Shown here in pieces: positions 61,037 to 64,000 of a stretch of DNA of 64,000 nucleotides. Positions within the stretch are counted from its first letter, which is position 1; each line of letters opens with the position of its first letter. The stretch covers positions 1 through 64,000 of the forward strand of contig NZ_JAERJP010000009.1 of the NCBI RefSeq assembly GCF_018257575.1, written 5' to 3'. A program made the translations under genes and the position numbers. The notes beneath the pieces are model-generated. The model made no database searches. It had not been told where the DNA came from and saw only the letters and a list, made by a program, of their open reading frames with translations. The stretch comes from Tatumella sp. JGM91. GTDB lineage: Bacteria > Pseudomonadota > Gammaproteobacteria > Enterobacterales > Enterobacteriaceae.

Positions 61037-61774
61037 TCAGTACTTCCGGTTCCATGCAGAAATATTTTTCAATGGCTGTTTGATATAAGGGCTGGCTTTA
61101 ATCAGGGAAAAGAGAAGCTTATTGACCAGAGTTCCGGTTTTGTCCATGGGCCGGTCGACATCCAGAAACAGGACGGCACGCCATTCATCGCTATCATTAC
61201 GTACTTCATGTTCCAGAGAGTCATCAAACAGGATGACTTTACCTTCCTCCCAGTGCATTTTCTGGTCAGCCACCCTGATCCATACTTTATCCCGTTCTTC
61301 TGGCACGATAAGCCCCAGATGCACACGCACCATGGCTCGGGTCGGGCCTTTGTGAGGAACGATATGATAGCGGGGCTGTAGTATAGAAAACATGGCAGTA
61401 CGCATATGGGGGATTGCACTGATCAGTGCTGCTGTTTTCGGACAGAGGGCACAGTTTGCTTCAATCCGGTTACCGTATATATATAACCCGAAAGTTTTCC
61501 AGTTGTCACCTTTGGAAATCCGTTGCTGGTCAGGAGATATTTCATGGAAGGAAGGAATATTCTGTGGTTTTTTCAGTAATATATCTAATTCTCCGCGGAT
61601 TTCCCGCCAGTTATTTTCCAGTAAATAAACCCAGTCGAAAGCGGAGTTGTCAATTTTTGGAGTAGTTGCAATAAGTGAATGTTTTGTCTGGAAATAGTTA
61701 TTCCAGCGTAAGAATTTTTTCCCCGTTTTTATCAGTAAACGACGATAAAAAGCCGGGCGTGATGCGGGCTGCAT
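61037..61774 (-). CDS. Aspartyl/asparaginyl beta-hydroxylase-family dioxygenase (LpxO-like)
   Basis: Iron- and 2-oxoglutarate-dependent hydroxylase family. The ligand region is HIVPHKGPTRAMVRVHLGL, with HWEEGKVILFDDSLEHEV and, for 2-oxoglutarate, RAVLFLDVDRPM. LCPKTAALISAIPHMRTAMF also matches LpxO, the lipid A 2-hydroxylase. Unlike Salmonella LpxO it has no clear membrane anchor; a basic N-terminus (RPAFYRRLLIKTGKKFLRW) precedes the domain. The ATG at 61774 follows AGGA, giving 245 residues. The substrate is unproven. Confidence 0.82.
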   Translation of the reverse strand: MQPASRPAFYRRLLIKTGKKFLRWNNYFQTKHSLIATTPKIDNSAFDWVYLLENNWREIRGELDILLKKPQNIPSFHEISPDQQRISKGDNWKTFGLYIYGNRIEANCALCPKTAALISAIPHMRTAMFSILQPRYHIVPHKGPTRAMVRVHLGLIVPEERDKVWIRVADQKMHWEEGKVILFDDSLEHEVRNDSDEWRAVLFLDVDRPMDKTGTLVNKLLFSLIKASPYIKQPLKNISAWNRKY

Positions 61775-62265
61775 AATTATATTCCTGTCATAATAAATTA
61801 ATATATGCACTATGATGATGGAATGCCCGGATAAACAGATTAATCATATTTATAAGTGCTACTCAGGGTATTTACTGAATGCTGGGTAATTAATGGAGAT
61901 AATCTGATATCTGTGGTTATTTATTCCTTCATACGGCACCTGAAATAAACTGTCTGTAAAATGCCATCAATGCCCCTGTGTTTTTTATCAAAACTGGCGA
62001 AGGAGTCAGTTTTGATACTCTGCTTTTTTCCGCCAGGCTCCGGGGATAAAGGCAGGGTAAGGTTATTGCAGAGAGGGATCCTTTGCGGCTGGCATGGATC
62101 GGTGATTGCTGATCCCTTTATTTTATGCAGGAAGATCAGAGCAAATGGATCCGATCAATATAAGTAAATCCTTTTGAATCAGAGGTTTTAAAAAATTGCA
62201 CACTAAAAGGTGATCAGGATGACCCGGCCATAACACAGCACATAGCAACAGTAATAAACGGGGTT
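61775..62265. other. Intergenic region between the hydroxylase gene and the umuD relic (491 bp)
   Basis: No gene is recognised. It contains the perfect inverted repeat at 61986-62017 and a second, weaker one, GGATC-N10-GATCC (about 62096-62115). A 63-codon minus-strand frame (62123-62314) is hydrophobic but overlaps the umuD relic and has no family resemblance. Confidence 0.45.
61986..62017. repeat. Perfect 11-bp inverted repeat TATCAAAACTG-N10-CAGTTTTGATA
   Basis: The arms 61986-61996 and 62007-62017 are exact complements. CTCTGCTTTTTT follows on the plus strand, so it could be a terminator for plus-strand transcription. However, no gene ends just upstream. A regulator site or an element end is equally possible. 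Confidence 0.5.
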
Positions 62266-62663
62266 GTGATACTTTACCGGGCGGCAGATAAACCACTATT
62301 ACTGGACCTGCCATTTTTTATCAGTCGTGTTACCTGTGGCTTCCCGTCACCTGCCGGGGACTATATTGCACAAAGAATTGATCTTAATTAGTTATTGATT
62401 GCGTATCCGGTAACAACCTGTTTTATCCGGGGCAGTAGTGATTCGATGACAGAAGAAGGTATCGCTGACGGTGATATGCTGATTGTCGATAGCTCACTGA
62501 CCGCCGGAGCGGGTGATATTGTGGTGGCCTCATTGGCGGGGCAAGTTTACGGCCTTCTTTACATCTCAGAAGAATGAATCCCCGCTGGTCTCTGTGACGG
62601 ATGCTGACCCGTTTGAGAGCTTCGGTGTGGTTAAACATGTCATTAAAGGTATTGAGCAGACAG
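62266..62663 (+). pseudogene. umuD: Decayed UmuD-like (S24 LexA-family) protein gene
   Basis: From the GTG at 62266 the frame reads VILYRAADKPLLLDLPFF, then CGFPSPAGDYIAQRIDLN, a TAG at 62389-62391, then LLIAYPVTTCFIRGSSDSMT and ADGDMLIVDSSLTAGAGDIV. UmuD has Gln at the stop position (RIDLNQLL). After VASLAG the frame is lost; another frame gives GKFTAFFTSQKNESPLVSVT, then FGVVKHVIKG, the UmuD C-terminus. The self-cleavage serine (DSM) remains, but the lysine region is gone. No umuC follows. Confidence 0.85.
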
Positions 62664-62697
62664 ATAATTTACCCTGCCCCTGTAGGCATGTATCAGC

Positions 62698-63597
62698 TCA
62701 GTGGGTGATAGTGAACAACAGTTCACGCAGCCAGCGATAGCCGGGATCACGGTGTGTTCGTTCATGCCAGATTGCAGTTTTACTAAAGCCTTTAATTGCC
62801 AGTGGCGGCGGCATGACTGTTAAGCCCGGCAGATTACGTGCCAGTCTTTGCGGTACCACACTGATCAGCTCACTGACTCGCAGTATTTCGGGCAATACCA
62901 GAAAACTGTACACGGAAAGTGCTATATGCCTGGAACGGCCAATCGCAGCCAGCGCATCATCGGTGACTCCGTGAAAACTGTCACCGGTGTAGGAGAACAG
63001 TGCATGATCCATGGCACAGAAACTATCAAGAGTCAGTGCTCCGGGCTGTGCCAGCGGGTGTTCTTTCCGTAATAAACACACATAGTATTCTTCATACAGC
63101 TGTCTGGCATGTAAATCGGGCAGCGCAGTTTCCGGAGTCACCAGGGCAATATCGATATCCCCGCGTTCAAACTGTGCTGCCAGTTGCTCATTATTCACGG
63201 GCAGAACCGCTACGCGAATATGCGGTGCCTGTAACTTCAGCGCTTCTATAAAAGGAACGACCACAGCCCGCAGAGCATAATCAGTGGCTGCAATTTTAAT
63301 GGTTATTTCTGCGGTTAGCGGGTCAAAGGTCTTTGGCTGCAGTAATCCACTGATTTCTGTGAGTATATCTTTCACTGGTTGCTGCAATTCCAGTGCCCGT
63401 AATGTCGGGATAATCCCCCGCTGTGTACGGGTAAAAAGCGGATCATTAAAATATTCCCGCAGGCGGTTCAGCATGCCACTGACGGCGGGTTGTGTCAGTG
63501 ATAACCGTGCTGCTGCGCGGGTTACGCTGCGTTCGTCCAACAGGGCATCAAGTGTTTTGAGTAAATTAAGATCGACAGTACGGATATCGTTGTGCAT
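62698..63597 (-). CDS. LysR-family transcriptional regulator (NahR/NodD-like)
   Basis: 299-residue regulator. The winged helix has VDLNLLKTLDALLDERSVTR and LTQPAVSGMLNRLREYFNDP. The effector domain includes IKIAATDYALRAVVVPFIEA. The sequence FTRTQRGIIPT and the general pattern fit the NodD/NahR/PcaQ-like group. The ATG at 63597 is chosen because GAAGAAG lies just upstream; ATGs at 63612 and 63636 are alternatives. It is divergent from the SRPBCC-type gene at the window end, the likely target. Confidence 0.87.
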   Translation of the reverse strand: MHNDIRTVDLNLLKTLDALLDERSVTRAAARLSLTQPAVSGMLNRLREYFNDPLFTRTQRGIIPTLRALELQQPVKDILTEISGLLQPKTFDPLTAEITIKIAATDYALRAVVVPFIEALKLQAPHIRVAVLPVNNEQLAAQFERGDIDIALVTPETALPDLHARQLYEEYYVCLLRKEHPLAQPGALTLDSFCAMDHALFSYTGDSFHGVTDDALAAIGRSRHIALSVYSFLVLPEILRVSELISVVPQRLARNLPGLTVMPPPLAIKGFSKTAIWHERTHRDPGYRWLRELLFTITH

Positions 63598-63851
63598 TGG
63601 CTTCTTCGTCATGTAAGCCCGGTTTATGTTTAACATTGTATGTGACGGGTCATATACTGTTCTACAGTGCCGGGCTGAACAAGTGACCGGTTCACGGACA
63701 GCATAATGCTTCCGTTTGTATTCTGTGATTAAGATATCACCACAGAGAATAATAGAAATAAAAAATGGTGATTGGTCTTATTTCTGCATTGACAGGATAC
63801 TTTATTTGTCTGCTACCGGAACGTGTAGCATCCTTATATAGAGAAAATTGT

Positions 63852-64000
63852 ATGAAAATGAATGGGATTAACTGGCCGGAAGGTTTTGTTCCTGGCTTTA
63901 CTGACAATTACTGCTCAAATGAAGTCATTGTATCCGGTCTGACGACCCGGGATATCTGGCCATTGCTTACTACTCCGGCACGATGGCCGGATTACTATAA
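63852..64000 (+). CDS. SRPBCC/START-like domain protein (5' part)
   Basis: Open frame from the ATG at 63852 to the window end, 49 codons visible: MKMNGINWPEGFVPGFTDNY, then CSNEVIVSGLTTRDIWPLLT and TPARWPDYY. The start of the ligand-binding START-like fold (x-W-P-L-L-x-T-P-x-x-W-P-x-Y-Y) is recognisable. The ribosome binding site is weak. It is divergent from the LysR gene, with 254 bases between the starts. The ligand is unknown. Confidence 0.7.
   Translation, partial: MKMNGINWPEGFVPGFTDNYCSNEVIVSGLTTRDIWPLLTTPARWPDYY

Noticed and set aside
62123..62314. 63-codon hydrophobic minus-strand frame
   Set aside because: Considered as a small membrane toxin, but it overlaps the umuD relic and lacks a convincing ribosome binding site.
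57224..62700. Second copy of the tRNA-Phe 3' end (attR) for an integrated element
   Set aside because: No repeat of the tRNA end was found by eye, and no integrase gene is present, so an intact integrated element is not supported.

Overview
The window is chromosomal DNA of a member of the Enterobacterales, possibly Erwiniaceae. Most genes are close, full-length counterparts of Escherichia coli genes in familiar neighbourhoods: the rpsU-dnaG-rpoD operon, tolC-ygiBC, parE/parC, metC/exbBD and deoCABD. The base composition looks close to 50% GC. Genus and species cannot be fixed from the sequence alone.

Region 1 (1-44.8 kb) is ordinary core genome. It holds the macromolecular synthesis operon, tsaD, plsY/folB, uppP, cca, ygiM, ygiF-glnE, hldE, ubiK, an FMN riboswitch with ribB, ygiD, ygiC-ygiB-tolC, nudF-yqiB-cpdA-yqiA-parE, mdaB, parC, plsC, ftsP, dkgA, yghB, metC and exbBD. 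Accessory genes are scattered through it: a DMT transporter broken by one in-frame stop, a LysR regulator, a GNAT acetyltransferase, a citrate-type MFS symporter, an MHYT-GGDEF-EAL protein and a MocR-type regulator.

Region 2 (44.8-57 kb) holds ylaC, ftnA, prfC, osmY, the 53-residue ytjA, yjjV and the complete deoCABD nucleoside catabolism operon, with two DeoR-like palindromes in its control region. In E. coli the rpoD-metC block and the prfC-deo block are far apart, so this window contains a rearranged junction. The block ends with a stand-alone MrdA-type PBP2 transpeptidase that lacks its usual rodA neighbours.

Region 3 (57.1-62.7 kb) starts at a tRNA-Phe(GAA) gene and is a decayed accessory island. 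It contains an IS3-type orfA scrap, a DUF2442 gene overlapping a frameshifted DUF4160 gene, a truncated ssb with the long C-terminal tail of mobile-element SSBs, a possible IS5/IS903-type end, and an umuD homologue with a nonsense codon and a frameshift. Intact genes inside it form an acid-stress set: hdeB, hdeA and a YbaS-type glutaminase. Next to them is a 2-oxoglutarate-dependent hydroxylase of the aspartyl/asparaginyl hydroxylase (LpxO-like) family. The island is followed by a LysR regulator divergent from the start of an SRPBCC-type gene cut by the window end.

The most interesting hypothesis is that the tRNA-Phe neighbourhood has collected acid-survival functions: periplasmic chaperones, ammonia production, a possible lipid A or surface modification, and a second PBP2 comparable to the acid-specific PBP2 paralogue of Salmonella. 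The gene identities are well supported; the functional link is inference.
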